A program made the position numbers and the translations under genes. 64,000 nt of DNA from the NCBI RefSeq assembly GCF_001422485.1, contig NZ_LMNF01000002.1, positions 248,001 to 312,000 of the forward strand, in the 5' to 3' direction. Under the pieces are notes generated by a model, which saw only the letters and a program-made list of their open reading frames with translations, was not told where the DNA came from and made no database searches. Shown piece after piece: positions 12,692 through 21,957 of this stretch; within the stretch, counting starts at the first letter, position 1; each line of letters begins with the position of its first letter. This DNA is from Agreia sp. Leaf283 (GTDB taxonomy: Bacteria > Actinomycetota > Actinomycetes > Actinomycetales > Microbacteriaceae).

Positions 12692-13561
12692 CTATGGGGT
12701 GGGCGATGCCCCCGGCGCATCGAGCGACGATTCCATGGCCGATAGCACGGCGGCCTCGTCGGTCAGCGGGAGGGCTGGATCGCCGTTCACGAACACGCGC
12801 ACCTGGAGCAGGGCCTGGTGCAGCAGCATACGAAGGCCCGACACGACCTGCCGATCTGCGAGCGACCACACCGCACCGAGCGCGCTCGGCCACGGATGGT
12901 AAGCCACATCGAGCAGGTGCGACCGGGAGGGCAGCGAGCTCTGCCGCAGGAGCTCGACGGGGCCGGCGTCTCCCGGCAGCGTGGAGATCACGAGGGATGC
13001 GTCGACGAGGTCGAGCGATGCGGCCGTCAGCGGAAGCAGGGTGATCGCCGTGCCGGAGGCGGCGGTGATCTGCCTCAGCGGCTCGGCCTTCTCCGGTCTC
13101 CTCGCGAGCACGCTCACATGCTCCGCGCCGAGCTGGGCCGCCGCCACGACGGCCGAGGCCGCGGTCGCGCCGCCGCCGAGCACCGCAACGTGGCGCGCGG
13201 ACTCGATGGACTTCTCGGCGAGGGCGCGCACGATGCCCCCGACATCGGTGTTGAAACCGTCGAGACGCCGCGAGCCGCCCTCGTGAGAGAAGCGCACGGT
13301 GTTGGTCGACCCGGTCAGAATGCTCAACTCGTCGCGGTGGTCGAGCAGGGGCCGGATTCCGTGCTTCAGTGGCATAGTGAGAGAGAGGCCCACCCACTCC
13401 GCCCCGCGCTCGGCCACGAACGCGGCCAGCTCGTTCTCGGAGACATCGATCGCCTCGTAGTGCCAGTCGAGACCGAGCACGGAGTAGGCGGCCCTGTGCA
13501 GACGCGGCGACAGCGAGTGCGCTATCGGCGATCCGAGAACGGCCAGGCGGCTACTCGACAT
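12692..13561 (-). CDS. aroE: Shikimate dehydrogenase
   Basis: NADPH-dependent reduction of 3-dehydroshikimate. The 289-aa protein has the substrate motif GSPIAHSLSPRLH, catalytic lysine in LTMPLKHG, aspartate in GFNTDVGG and the dinucleotide loop GGGATAAS. The C-terminal SGLRMLLHQA block is intact. The mltG stop lies inside the first codons of aroE, so translation is probably coupled. Confidence 0.96.
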   Translation of the reverse strand: MSSSRLAVLGSPIAHSLSPRLHRAAYSVLGLDWHYEAIDVSENELAAFVAERGAEWVGLSLTMPLKHGIRPLLDHRDELSILTGSTNTVRFSHEGGSRRLDGFNTDVGGIVRALAEKSIESARHVAVLGGGATAASAVVAAAQLGAEHVSVLARRPEKAEPLRQITAASGTAITLLPLTAASLDLVDASLVISTLPGDAGPVELLRQSSLPSRSHLLDVAYHPWPSALGAVWSLADRQVVSGLRMLLHQALLQVRVFVNGDPALPLTDEAAVLSAMESSLDAPGASPTP

Positions 13562-14756
13562 CGGGATGCGCCGCCCACCACTCCTGCAGGCGCTCGACCG
13601 CTGCGGCGTGCTCGTCGGCGGTCTCGGAGAACACCGTCTCGCCGGTGTCGAGGTCGACGGTCACGAAGAAGAGCCAGGGTCCGTCGACCGGATGCAGCGC
13701 CGCGTTGATCGCGTCGTCGCCCGGGTTGGAGATGGGCCCCACCGGGAGGCCCGGGTTGGCGTAGGTGTTGTAGAGGTTGGATGCGTCCTCGCGCTCCTCG
13801 GGGGTCGTCTCGACGCGACTGTGGCCGGCGCCGTACGCGACCGTCGCATCCGATTCGAGGTTCATGCCGATGTTGAGCCTGTTCGTGAAGACCCGCGAGA
13901 CCTTGAACATGTCTTCCGAGCTTCCGGCCTCCTTCTGGATGAGGGCGGCGAGGGTGACGACCCGGAAGCGGTCGGCCGGCGCGACCCCGGCCGCGTCGAG
14001 CGACTCGAACGACCGGTTCACCATGGTCTGCAGCATGTCTGTCGGAGTCTGGTCGGGCTCGAACTGGTAGGTCGCGGGGAAGAGGAATCCTTCGATGGAG
14101 GGGGCTTCGGCGGGCACGCCGAGCGCGGCGTAGTTCGCCCCCACCGCCTGGAACTCTTCGATGGGCATGCCGGTGACGTCGGCCAGCTCCTGGTAGATGC
14201 CCTTGGCACTCGATCCCTCGGGGATCGTGACCGTGAAGTCGACCTTGTTGGCCGGGTCGAGGAGGGCCGACAGCGCGGCCTTCGAGCTCATCTTCTCGGC
14301 GAGCTTGAATGTGCCCGTCTGGAACACCGGTTGCGGGTTCTCTTTCAGCAGCAGGGAATAGAAGGTGTCGGAGCTCTTGACGACTCCGGCCTCCTGCAGC
14401 TTCACTCCGATCGCATCGCCGAACTCTCCGTCGGCGATCTTGACCATCACCTCGCCCGAGCCGTCTCCGCTGTAGTCGTCCGTCGACTCCGGGGACAGCA
14501 TCGCGGTGATCTGCGGCTCGAATGTCGAGTACACGAACGCCCCCGCCCCGGCGACAAGGCCGAGGATCACGACGGTGACGATGACCGCGGTGAGCGCGCG
14601 GCGACGTCGAGGCGGCCTGCCGGACGGCCGTGCGGTGGAATGCGTCTCGCGTCGTTCCCTGCGAGACTGCGCCTGAACCGCGGGCTTCGACGTCGAAGCG
14701 GGTTCACGCAGGAACTCGGAGAACGGGTGGTCTTCTGGTGGCTGGCGATCAGTCAC
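13551..14756 (-). CDS. mltG: Endolytic peptidoglycan transglycosylase MltG (YceG-like)
   Basis: Cleaves nascent glycan strands at the membrane to end elongation. The 401-aa protein has an Arg-rich cytoplasmic tail (1-53), one membrane helix (about 54-76) and an outside YceG domain with catalytic Glu276 in ALIQKEAGS. The actinobacterial form has a longer cytoplasmic tail than E. coli MltG, as seen here. GTG 14756 overlaps the ruvX stop (GTGACTGA); the open frame before it overlaps ruvX coding sequence and was not used. Confidence 0.94.
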   Translation of the reverse strand: MTDRQPPEDHPFSEFLREPASTSKPAVQAQSRRERRETHSTARPSGRPPRRRRALTAVIVTVVILGLVAGAGAFVYSTFEPQITAMLSPESTDDYSGDGSGEVMVKIADGEFGDAIGVKLQEAGVVKSSDTFYSLLLKENPQPVFQTGTFKLAEKMSSKAALSALLDPANKVDFTVTIPEGSSAKGIYQELADVTGMPIEEFQAVGANYAALGVPAEAPSIEGFLFPATYQFEPDQTPTDMLQTMVNRSFESLDAAGVAPADRFRVVTLAALIQKEAGSSEDMFKVSRVFTNRLNIGMNLESDATVAYGAGHSRVETTPEEREDASNLYNTYANPGLPVGPISNPGDDAINAALHPVDGPWLFFVTVDLDTGETVFSETADEHAAAVERLQEWWAAHPDVE

Positions 14757-15228
14757 GGTAATCCCCCTGTGGATCGGGTCCCAACTCGGATGCGGCGATC
14801 CCGGGCGGGTTTCCCGTGGACGCCTCCGAATCGAGGGCATGCTGCAAAAGTATAACCGCGGCGATCTGGTCGATCACTGGACGCGAGCCTTTCACAGCGC
14901 GGCCGGAGGTATGGAGCGCGGCCTGGGCCGATACGGTCGTGAGTCTTTCGTCGATCATGCGCACCGGCGTCTTCGCGGCGGTCGCGATCCGCAGGGCGAA
15001 GGCGATCGCGTCGTCTGTCGACGGGGTGTTGGCTCCCGAGAGCGAAAGAGGGAGGCCGACGACGATCTCCGTGCAGTCGAGTTCGGCGCAGAGCGCGGCG
15101 ATCCTGTCGACGTCGGCCGAGCCGTCTGAGGCTCGAGCCACCGTCTCGACCGGCGTTGCCAGCATGCCGTGGAAGTCGCTGCGGGCGACGCCGATGCGGG
15201 CTCTGCCCACATCGACGCCGAGGCGCAC
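14749..15228 (-). CDS. ruvX: Holliday junction resolvase-like RuvX (YqgF)
   Basis: RNase H-fold protein; the family is linked to pre-16S rRNA 5'-end processing and to Holliday junction resolution. The 159-aa protein starts RLGVDVGRARIGVARSD with the first metal aspartate, then GLPLSLSG and the conserved DERLTT block. I chose GTG 15228 because GAGGTC stands seven bases before it; GTG 15240 is a possible earlier start. It lies 16 bases after alaS, the standard alaS-ruvX-mltG-aroE order. Confidence 0.94.
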   Translation of the reverse strand: MRLGVDVGRARIGVARSDFHGMLATPVETVARASDGSADVDRIAALCAELDCTEIVVGLPLSLSGANTPSTDDAIAFALRIATAAKTPVRMIDERLTTVSAQAALHTSGRAVKGSRPVIDQIAAVILLQHALDSEASTGNPPGIAASELGPDPQGDYRD

Positions 15229-15244
15229 GCCCGACCTCACCCGA

Positions 15245-17902
15245 TCAGCCCAGAACCGTCTGCGACACCGCCGTGAGAGCGCTGTCGATCGCGGCCACGA
15301 GAGTGCCGCCACCCTGGGCCAGGTCGTCTTTTCCGCCTCCGCCGCCGCCGAGAATGGATGCGGCCTGCTTGGCGAGTGCCCCGGCCCGATGACCGAGTGC
15401 GCGTGCGGCGTCGTTGGTCGCGACGATCACGACGGGCTTCTCGCCCACCACTGCCGCGAGGGCGACGACGGCGGGAGCCGAGCCGAGACGCTCGCGGACG
15501 CCGGTCACCAGCGCACGCAGATCGTCTGACGACGAGAGTTCGCCCGCATCGGCTGCGACGAGGCGCAACTCCCCCGCGGTGCGTGCCGACTCGACGAAGC
15601 CGGGAACCCGGGCGGTGAGCGCGCTGGCCTCATAGGCCGCGAGCTTCTTCTCGGCGGCCTTGAGATTCGAGACCAGGTCCTGGATGCGCGCGGGCACGTC
15701 TTCTCGAGGAGCCTTCAGCGTGGCGGCCAACTGGGTGACGACGCTGCGCTCGGCAGCGAACTGACGGAATGCCTCGATGCCCACGAGGGACTCGACTCTA
15801 CGGTTGGTCGATCCGATCGACGATTCGCCGAGGATGTTGATCATGCCGATCTCCGAGCTGTGCTGCACGTGAGTGCCGGCGCAGAGTTCGCGCGACCACG
15901 GTCCCCCGATGTCGACCACGCGCACGACGTCGCCGTACTTCTCGCCGAACAGGGCCATGGCGCCCAGGGCCTTGGCCTCGTCGAGGGGAAGCTCGCGAGT
16001 GACGACCTCGAGGTCGCTGCGGATCGCGAGGTTGGAGATCTCCTCGATCTCCGTTCGCGTCTCGGTCGACAGGGGCTGGTTCCACGAGAAGTCGAGCCGC
16101 AGGTAGCCGGCCTTGTTGTACGAACCCGACTGGTGCGCCTGCGGGCCGAGCGTCTGTCGCAGTGCGGCGTGCACCAGGTGGGTTCCCGAGTGCGCCTGGG
16201 TAGCACCTCGGCGCCAGTCGGGATCGACCACGGTGGTGGCGGCATCGTCGACGGCGACCTGACCGCTCGTGACGTTCACGCGGTGGCTGATGAGCCCCTT
16301 GATCGGCTTCTGCACGTCGAGCACCTCGAGCTCGAAGCCGTCGCCGCGGATCACTCCCGAGTCGGCCTCCTGTCCGCCGGACTCGGCGTAGAGGGTGGTC
16401 TCGGCGAGGATGACCTCGAGGGTCTCGCCCGCGACGGCGCTCGTCACGGACTGCCCGTCGATGATGAGGCCCAGGATCGTGGACTCGGTGACCAGCTCGT
16501 CGTAACCGAGGAAGGTGGTCTCGCCGGCAGCGCGGAACTGGCTGTAGACGCCCAGGTCGGTGATGCCGAGCTTCTTGGCCTTCGAATCGGCCTTGGCGCG
16601 CTGCTTCTGCTCGCTCATCAGGGATTCGAACGCCACGCGGTCGACCGCGAGTCCGGCCTCCTCGGCCATCTCCATGGTGAGGTCGATCGGAAAGCCGTAG
16701 GTGTCGTGCAGCTGGAACGCCGTGTCGCCGGCGAGGTTCTCGGCGCCCTTCTGCTTGGCCGAGCTCACGGCCAGGTCGAGGATGTTGATTCCGCCGCTGA
16801 GGGTGCGCAGGAACGACTCCTCCTCCGCATACGCCGTGCGGGAGATGCGGTCGAAGTCGGCCTCGACCTCGGGGTATGCGGCCTTCATGGCGTCGCGGGA
16901 GGCGGTGAAGAGCTCGGGGAAGACCGCGGTGTCGACGCCCAGCAGGCGCATGGATCGAACCGAGCGGCGGAGGAGCCGTCGCAGGATGTAGCCGCGGCCC
17001 TCGTTCGACGGCATGACCCCGTCGGACATGAGCATCAGGGCACTGCGCACGTGGTCGGCGACCACGCGCATGCGCACATCGTCTTCATGGTCGGCGCCGT
17101 AGCGGCGGCCGGAGATGACCGAGGCCGTGTCGAGGACGGGTCGCACCTGGTCGATCTCGTAGAGGTTCTCGACGCCCTGCTTGAGGAAGGCGACGCGCTC
17201 GAGGCCCATGCCGGTGTCGATGTTGCGACTCGGCAGGTCCCCGAGGATCTCGAAGTCGTTCTTGCCTGTGCCCTCGCCACGCAGGTACTGCATGAAGACG
17301 AGGTTCCAGATCTCGATGTAGCGGTCGTCGTCGACCGCCGGTCCGCCCTCGCGACCGTAGGCGGGGCCGCGGTCGAAGAAGATCTCCGAGCAGGGGCCTG
17401 CCGGGCCGGGCTGGCCGGTGGACCAGTAGTTCGAGTCCATGCCCAGGCGCTGGATGCGCTCGTCGGGCAGGCCCGCGGTCTTCTTCCAGTACTCGATGGC
17501 CTCGTCGTCGTCTTCGTAGACGGTGACCCACAGGTCCTTCTCGTCGAATCCGAGGCCGCCGTCGGCCTCCGGGGTCACGAGGAGCTCCCAGGCGTAGCGG
17601 ATCGCCTGCTCCTTGAAGTAGTCGCCGAACGAGAAGTTGCCGTTCATCTGGAAGAACGTGCCGTGGCGGGTCGTCTTGCCCACCTCCTCGATGTCGAGGG
17701 TGCGGATGCATTTCTGCACGCTGGTGGCCCGAGGATACGGCGCGGGTACGAGGCCAGTGAGGTAGGGGATGAACGGCACCATGCCCGCGACGGTGAAGAG
17801 CAGTGTCGGGTCGTCGCTCACCAGCGAGGCCGACGGAACGACCGTGTGCCCCTTGTCTGCGAAGAAGGTGAGCCAGCGTTGGCGGATATCGGCGGTGTGC
17901 AT
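15245..17902 (-). CDS. alaS: Alanyl-tRNA synthetase
   Basis: Charges tRNA-Ala and edits mischarged Ser/Gly. The 885-aa protein has the class II catalytic core (N-terminal 450 residues, TSVQKCIR and TRHGTFFQMNGNFSFGDYFK), the editing domain with zinc motifs HSGTHLVHA and CAGTH, and the C-terminal oligomerisation/C-Ala domain ending in a Gly-rich GGGGGGKDDLAQGGG segment. ATG 17902 matches the family start MHTADIRQRWLTFF. Confidence 0.98.
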   Translation of the reverse strand: MHTADIRQRWLTFFADKGHTVVPSASLVSDDPTLLFTVAGMVPFIPYLTGLVPAPYPRATSVQKCIRTLDIEEVGKTTRHGTFFQMNGNFSFGDYFKEQAIRYAWELLVTPEADGGLGFDEKDLWVTVYEDDDEAIEYWKKTAGLPDERIQRLGMDSNYWSTGQPGPAGPCSEIFFDRGPAYGREGGPAVDDDRYIEIWNLVFMQYLRGEGTGKNDFEILGDLPSRNIDTGMGLERVAFLKQGVENLYEIDQVRPVLDTASVISGRRYGADHEDDVRMRVVADHVRSALMLMSDGVMPSNEGRGYILRRLLRRSVRSMRLLGVDTAVFPELFTASRDAMKAAYPEVEADFDRISRTAYAEEESFLRTLSGGINILDLAVSSAKQKGAENLAGDTAFQLHDTYGFPIDLTMEMAEEAGLAVDRVAFESLMSEQKQRAKADSKAKKLGITDLGVYSQFRAAGETTFLGYDELVTESTILGLIIDGQSVTSAVAGETLEVILAETTLYAESGGQEADSGVIRGDGFELEVLDVQKPIKGLISHRVNVTSGQVAVDDAATTVVDPDWRRGATQAHSGTHLVHAALRQTLGPQAHQSGSYNKAGYLRLDFSWNQPLSTETRTEIEEISNLAIRSDLEVVTRELPLDEAKALGAMALFGEKYGDVVRVVDIGGPWSRELCAGTHVQHSSEIGMINILGESSIGSTNRRVESLVGIEAFRQFAAERSVVTQLAATLKAPREDVPARIQDLVSNLKAAEKKLAAYEASALTARVPGFVESARTAGELRLVAADAGELSSSDDLRALVTGVRERLGSAPAVVALAAVVGEKPVVIVATNDAARALGHRAGALAKQAASILGGGGGGKDDLAQGGGTLVAAIDSALTAVSQTVLG

Positions 17903-17927
17903 GGTGTCCGTAGCGTTCAGCGCATCG

Positions 17928-17947
17928 GGCTGCGAGGCGTCGCAGCC
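17928..17947. other. Short hairpin in the alaS leader
   Basis: GGCTGCGA and TCGCAGCC form a perfect 8-bp stem with a 4-nt loop between the small membrane-protein gene and alaS. It could be a weak terminator or a leader structure; no T-run follows. Confidence 0.35.
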
Positions 17948-17975
17948 ACAGACGCGGAAGGGGAAGTGAAGAGGA

Positions 17976-18194
17976 TTACTTGCTGGTCGAGGAGAGCGCC
18001 TCGCCGGCGTCGCCGAGCACGGCGCGGAGTTCGGACTCCCGCTCGCGGTAGCCGTCGACGATGGACTCGGTGAATCCCTTGGTGCGCTTGTCGAGATCGG
18101 AGAAGAATCTCCGGCCCTCCGCCGTCTGGTTCACCTGGTGGGCGACAACGAATCCGAGGGCGACTCCGAGAGCGAGCCACAGGATTTTCTTCAT
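17976..18194 (-). CDS. Small membrane-anchored protein upstream of alaS
   Basis: A 72-aa protein with an N-terminal membrane helix (about residues 4-20, ILWLALGVALGFVVAHQ) followed by a charged, helical cytoplasmic tail. Start ATG 18194 has GAGGAG upstream. Similar small proteins sit in this position in other actinobacteria (possibly the DUF6167 group, from memory). The layout resembles YtxH-like proteins. No function is known to me. Confidence 0.8.
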   Translation of the reverse strand: MKKILWLALGVALGFVVAHQVNQTAEGRRFFSDLDKRTKGFTESIVDGYRERESELRAVLGDAGEALSSTSK

Positions 18195-18235
18195 TGTTCT
18201 CTCCTCGAGACGCAGATGGGACGGGTGAGTCGAGT

Positions 18236-19006
18236 TTAGTCGGCGCGCACGGCGAAGGCGGTCGCCCGCCGGGCCACGTCGTCGTCGAGTCGGCGTCGCC
18301 AGGCCGCGTCGAGCGTGGCGTCGTCGGTGTCGTCGTCGAGCACGGTGAGCCAGCCGGAGAGCTCGGCGTCGAGCCACTCGAACTGACGAACGGATGCCGC
18401 GAGCACGTCGCGCGGGTGGGTATAGCTCTCCCACGACACGGCGATGCGGTTGAGCACCACGTAGATCCAGGCCTGGTCGAGCACCGCGTCGTCGATGTCT
18501 CCCCCGGCGCTCTCCGCGAGCACGGCCTCGAGCGCGGCGACGTCGTCGCGGAGGGCGGCCACGCGTGCGGCCGAGTCGAGACGGGCGTCTCTGGATGCCG
18601 CCTTGCCCGCTGCGACGATGCTGCAGGCCTCCTCGCCGTCGACGAGGTCGCGCCGCATGCCCTGGTACAGCTCGGGCAGTGTCAGACGGAGGCTGTCGGG
18701 GATGTCGTACGTGGTCACCGGATGCCGTCCGCCGGGGTTGCCGAACACGGTTCCGACCTCCATGGCGGCGACAGTCGGTGCCCCGATGTCGCGCATCGGA
18801 GCATCCACGATGGAGGGAGCAGGCTCTGTTGCCACCGGTGTGCCCTGGGCGCCGACGCGTCCGAAGATGTAGTCGGCCTGGGGGTTCACGCCCACGTCGG
18901 GATCGGAGGACGAATCCGAGTACCGGATGTAGCGCACCGTGGAGCGCACGATGAAGAACAGGCCGACGGCGAGCCCGATGGCCAGGATGATGAGGAGAAA
19001 GCTCAC
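18236..19006 (-). CDS. Membrane-anchored protein of unknown function
   Basis: A 256-aa protein with an N-terminal membrane helix (about residues 2-22, Leu/Ile/Val-rich) and a large soluble region. The middle has a Pro/Val linker, the C-terminal half is helical and rich in Asp, Ala and Arg. I see no catalytic motif. It lies between a DUF948 gene (8 bases upstream) and the small membrane protein (about 40 bases downstream), all co-directional. Confidence 0.75.
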   Translation of the reverse strand: MSFLLIILAIGLAVGLFFIVRSTVRYIRYSDSSSDPDVGVNPQADYIFGRVGAQGTPVATEPAPSIVDAPMRDIGAPTVAAMEVGTVFGNPGGRHPVTTYDIPDSLRLTLPELYQGMRRDLVDGEEACSIVAAGKAASRDARLDSAARVAALRDDVAALEAVLAESAGGDIDDAVLDQAWIYVVLNRIAVSWESYTHPRDVLAASVRQFEWLDAELSGWLTVLDDDTDDATLDAAWRRRLDDDVARRATAFAVRAD

Positions 19007-19013
19007 TGTTTGG

Positions 19014-19409
19014 CTACTTGGACCTGCGGCGACGGGCGGCCGACGTGGAGGTGTCTTTCGGACCCCGGAAGCTCAGGATTCCTGCGCGCACCGCGGCGCT
19101 GAATCCGGCGATCTTGATGAGGGGCCCGCCCACGGACGCGGCGAAGAGCGCGACGAGGCTGGTGACGTTGCCCGTGACCTCTGCGACGTTCTTCGTGATC
19201 GTGTCGACCCGGGCGATCTGCTTGTTGGCTTCCTGGATGGTCACGGTCGACTCCTCGAGAATCGGGGTGACGTTGTCGCTCAGCTCCTTGATCGCTGCGC
19301 GCGTCTCGTCGAACACGCCGCCCAGCTTGATGAGCGGAAGCGCGAGGAACGCCACGAGGACCGCGAAGACCCCGGCCGCGATGAGTCCGGCGATGTCTCC
19401 ACCTGACAT
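19014..19409 (-). CDS. DUF948 membrane protein
   Basis: A 131-aa protein: N-terminal membrane helix (residues 5-27), a heptad-like coiled stretch of Ile, Val and Leu (about 30-85) typical of DUF948, then a Lys/Arg-rich tail ending RRRRSK. Start ATG 19409 has AAGGAG eight bases upstream. The family is found near alaS and rpsD across actinobacteria; its role is unknown, perhaps a membrane-surface scaffold. Confidence 0.85.
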   Translation of the reverse strand: MSGGDIAGLIAAGVFAVLVAFLALPLIKLGGVFDETRAAIKELSDNVTPILEESTVTIQEANKQIARVDTITKNVAEVTGNVTSLVALFAASVGGPLIKIAGFSAAVRAGILSFRGPKDTSTSAARRRRSK

Positions 19410-19455
19410 TGGTGAGCTCCTTAGCGGATGCCGGCCATGGGCATCCATTGCAATG

Positions 19456-19495
19456 AAAAAGGGGCGGGGCACCGATTTCTCGGTGTCCCGCCCCT
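19456..19495 (-). terminator. Intrinsic terminator after rpsD
   Basis: In the mRNA sense GGGGCGGGACACCG and CGGTGCCCCGCCCC form a 13-bp stem with one mismatch and an AGAAAT loop, followed by TTTTTC. It lies about 30 bases after the rpsD stop and separates rpsD from the DUF948 gene. Confidence 0.9.
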
Positions 19496-19522
19496 CAGCG
19501 TACCCAATGGGCACGCGATGGA

Positions 19523-20152
19523 TCAGCGTGCGGCGTAGTACTCGACGACGAGCTGCACTTCACAGGTCACGGGGACCTCGGCGCGCAGCGGACGACGGAG
19601 CAGGCGGGCCTGCAGCTTGTCGATCTCGACCTCGAGGTAACCCGGAACCTTGGGGAGCACGTCGAGGTGACCACCGGCGGCGGCGACCTGGAACGGCTCG
19701 GTTCCTTCGCTCTTCGGCTTCACGTGGATGAGCTGGCCCGGCTTCACGCGGAAGGAGGGGCGGTCCACGAGCTGGCCGTCGACCAGGATGTGGCGGTGAA
19801 CGACGAGCTGGCGAGCCTGCGCGGTGGTGCGGGCGAGGCCCGAACGCACGACGAGGGCGTCGAGACGCATCTCGAGCAGCTCGACCAGGTTCTCACCGGT
19901 CAGGCCCTTGGCGCGACGCGCCTCTTCGAAGACGATCTTGAGCTGGGCCTCACGGATGCCGTACTGGGCACGCAGACGCTGCTTCTCCCGCAGACGAACG
20001 GCGTAGTCGGAGTCGGCCTTGCGCTTGGTGCGGCCGTGCTCGCCCGGAGCGTAGGGACGCTTCTCGAGGTACTTCGCGGCCTTCGGGGTGAGGGCGATGC
20101 CGAGGGCTCGCGAGAGGCGGGTCTTGCTGCGTGTACGTGACTTGGTAGACAT
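19523..20152 (-). CDS. rpsD: 30S ribosomal protein S4
   Basis: Primary 16S-binding protein that nucleates 30S assembly and, in other bacteria, autoregulates. The 209-aa protein has the S4 N-terminal region and the S4 RNA-binding domain (RLDALVVRSGLARTTAQARQ). ATG 20152 is chosen over ATG 20158 because AAAGGA is then at a usable distance. It stands alone, not in the alpha operon, as in many actinobacteria, with its own terminator and promoter region. Confidence 0.97.
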   Translation of the reverse strand: MSTKSRTRSKTRLSRALGIALTPKAAKYLEKRPYAPGEHGRTKRKADSDYAVRLREKQRLRAQYGIREAQLKIVFEEARRAKGLTGENLVELLEMRLDALVVRSGLARTTAQARQLVVHRHILVDGQLVDRPSFRVKPGQLIHVKPKSEGTEPFQVAAAGGHLDVLPKVPGYLEVEIDKLQARLLRRPLRAEVPVTCEVQLVVEYYAAR

Positions 20153-20371
20153 GTACATCCTTTCAGTGAATCGTCGTGCTGGATGAGGCGAGGACAGGGT
20201 GTCTGAACGCGCGGAGAACACACCGCGATTCGGGCAGGATCTGTGAGGATCGAGCCTCGAGGCGGAGGGAAAGTCAGAGGATTGTGCCGGGATCGGTTCG
20301 GCTACAGAACACGACCGCATTCACTGGATGGATTCGCAGCCGCACGAAAGCCACCCGGAACAGGCGTATCG

Positions 20372-20401
20372 ACACTACCACAGTCGCGCATGTATGCCGA
20401 A
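20372..20401 (-). promoter_or_regulatory. Candidate rpsD promoter
   Basis: On the minus strand TTCGGC, an 18-bp spacer and TAGTGT fit a housekeeping promoter. It would give a long leader of about 210 nt before rpsD, room for S4 autoregulation. The 279-base gap between rpsD and rarA holds nothing else that I see. Confidence 0.35.
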
Positions 20402-20431
20402 GAAGAGTCGCCGACGTGGGGCGCCGGGCGT

Positions 20432-21796
20432 CTAACGGCCGCGTGTGATCTGCCGGAGCTTGGCGAGCCGCGCAGACACGTCGCGCTCGTTGCCGTGCTC
20501 CGTGGGGCGGTAGTACTCGGTGCGGCCGAGCTCGTCGGGCAGGTACTGCTGGCCGAGGACTCCCCTGTCGTCGTCGTGCGGGTACTTGTAGCCTTTGCCG
20601 TGGCCGAGCCTCTTGGCGCCGGGATAGTGGGCGTCGCGCAGGTGTTTCGGCACGCGCCCGAACTTGCCGGCCCGGATGTCGCCGATGGCCTGGTCGATCG
20701 CGAGGTACGACGCGTTCGACTTGGGGGCGGTGGCGAGGTACACGGTGGCCTCGGCGAGCGGGATGCGCCCCTCGGGCATTCCGATGAATTGAACCGCGTC
20801 GGCCGCGGCGACGGCAACCACGAGGGCCTGCGGGTCGGCCATGCCGATGTCTTCGGATGCCGACACGATGAGACGTCGGCAGATGAAACGCGGGTCTTCG
20901 CCCGCCTCGATCATGCGAGCCAGGTAGTGCACCGATGCGTCGACGTCGGAGCCCCTGATCGACTTGATGAAGGCGCTGATCACGTCGTAGTGCTCGTCGC
21001 CGTTGCGGTCGTAGCGCAGTAGCGCCCGGTCGACGGCCTGCGCCACGGTCTCCTCGGTGATGAGGGGCGCCTCTGCGGTCGCCGACTCCGGGTCGTCGGA
21101 CCCCGACGGAACGGTCGAGGCAAGGATGGAGCCCGCCGAGGCCTCGAGGGCGGTGAGCGCTCGGCGTGCATCGCCGGATGCGAGCCGCACGATGGCGGAT
21201 CGGGCGTCGGGGTCGAGACGCACGCGATCGTCGAGCCCCCGGGCATCCGACACGGCCCGGTCGACGACGATGCCGAGATCGTCGTCGCTGAGCTGTTCGA
21301 GCGTCAGCAGAAGCGACCTCGACAACAGTGGGGAGATGACGGAGAACGAGGGATTCTCGGTCGTCGCGGCGACGAGGATGACCCAGCCGTTCTCGACGCC
21401 CGGAAGAAGAGCGTCTTGCTGGGCCTTGGTGAAGCGGTGGATCTCGTCGAGGAAGAGCACGGTCGAGAGCCCGTAGAGGTCGCGGCTGCGGAACGCCTCC
21501 TCCATGACCTGGCGCACGTCTTTGACGCCGGCGGTGACGGCGGAGAGCTCGACGAACTTGCGGCCGGAGCTGTGTGCGATCGCCTGGGCGAGGGTGGTCT
21601 TGCCCGTGCCGGGCGGGCCCCAGAGGATGACGGACACGGAGCCCTGCGTGCCCTCGGTGTCGGAGGCCAGATTGACCAGCGGCGATCCGGGCCTCAGAAG
21701 GTGCTTCTGGCCGGCCACCTCGTCGAGCGAGCGGGGCCGCATGCGCACGGCGAGGGGTACCGATCCGCTGTGCAGACCCGGCTGGGAGGAGACCAT
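20432..21796 (-). CDS. rarA: Replication-associated recombination AAA+ ATPase RarA (MgsA)
   Basis: Clamp-loader-like ATPase acting at stalled forks. The 454-aa protein has Walker [10 protein letters not shown] (60-68), Walker [10 protein letters not shown], sensor 1 AATTENPSF, and the C-terminal MgsA tetramerisation region. The long acidic insert between the two halves is typical of actinobacterial versions. It is divergent from the cyclophilin gene. Confidence 0.94.
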   Translation of the reverse strand: MVSSQPGLHSGSVPLAVRMRPRSLDEVAGQKHLLRPGSPLVNLASDTEGTQGSVSVILWGPPGTGKTTLAQAIAHSSGRKFVELSAVTAGVKDVRQVMEEAFRSRDLYGLSTVLFLDEIHRFTKAQQDALLPGVENGWVILVAATTENPSFSVISPLLSRSLLLTLEQLSDDDLGIVVDRAVSDARGLDDRVRLDPDARSAIVRLASGDARRALTALEASAGSILASTVPSGSDDPESATAEAPLITEETVAQAVDRALLRYDRNGDEHYDVISAFIKSIRGSDVDASVHYLARMIEAGEDPRFICRRLIVSASEDIGMADPQALVVAVAAADAVQFIGMPEGRIPLAEATVYLATAPKSNASYLAIDQAIGDIRAGKFGRVPKHLRDAHYPGAKRLGHGKGYKYPHDDDRGVLGQQYLPDELGRTEYYRPTEHGNERDVSARLAKLRQITRGR

Positions 21797-21957
21797 CCTC
21801 CAAGGCTACCGGCAGCATCCGACACCGGCCCCGGGAACGCCGGGTTGGGAAGGAGGCCCCGTGGCCCGTAAAGTTCAGGAGGGATTCGCGCACAGGGCGC
21901 GAGCAGACCGTACCCGAAGAAGAGTGTTCGCCCGAGCGATCGGGCGATGGAGGATCC

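Noticed and set aside
15860-18073. 737-codon open frame on plus across alaS
   Set aside because: Antisense shadow of alaS.
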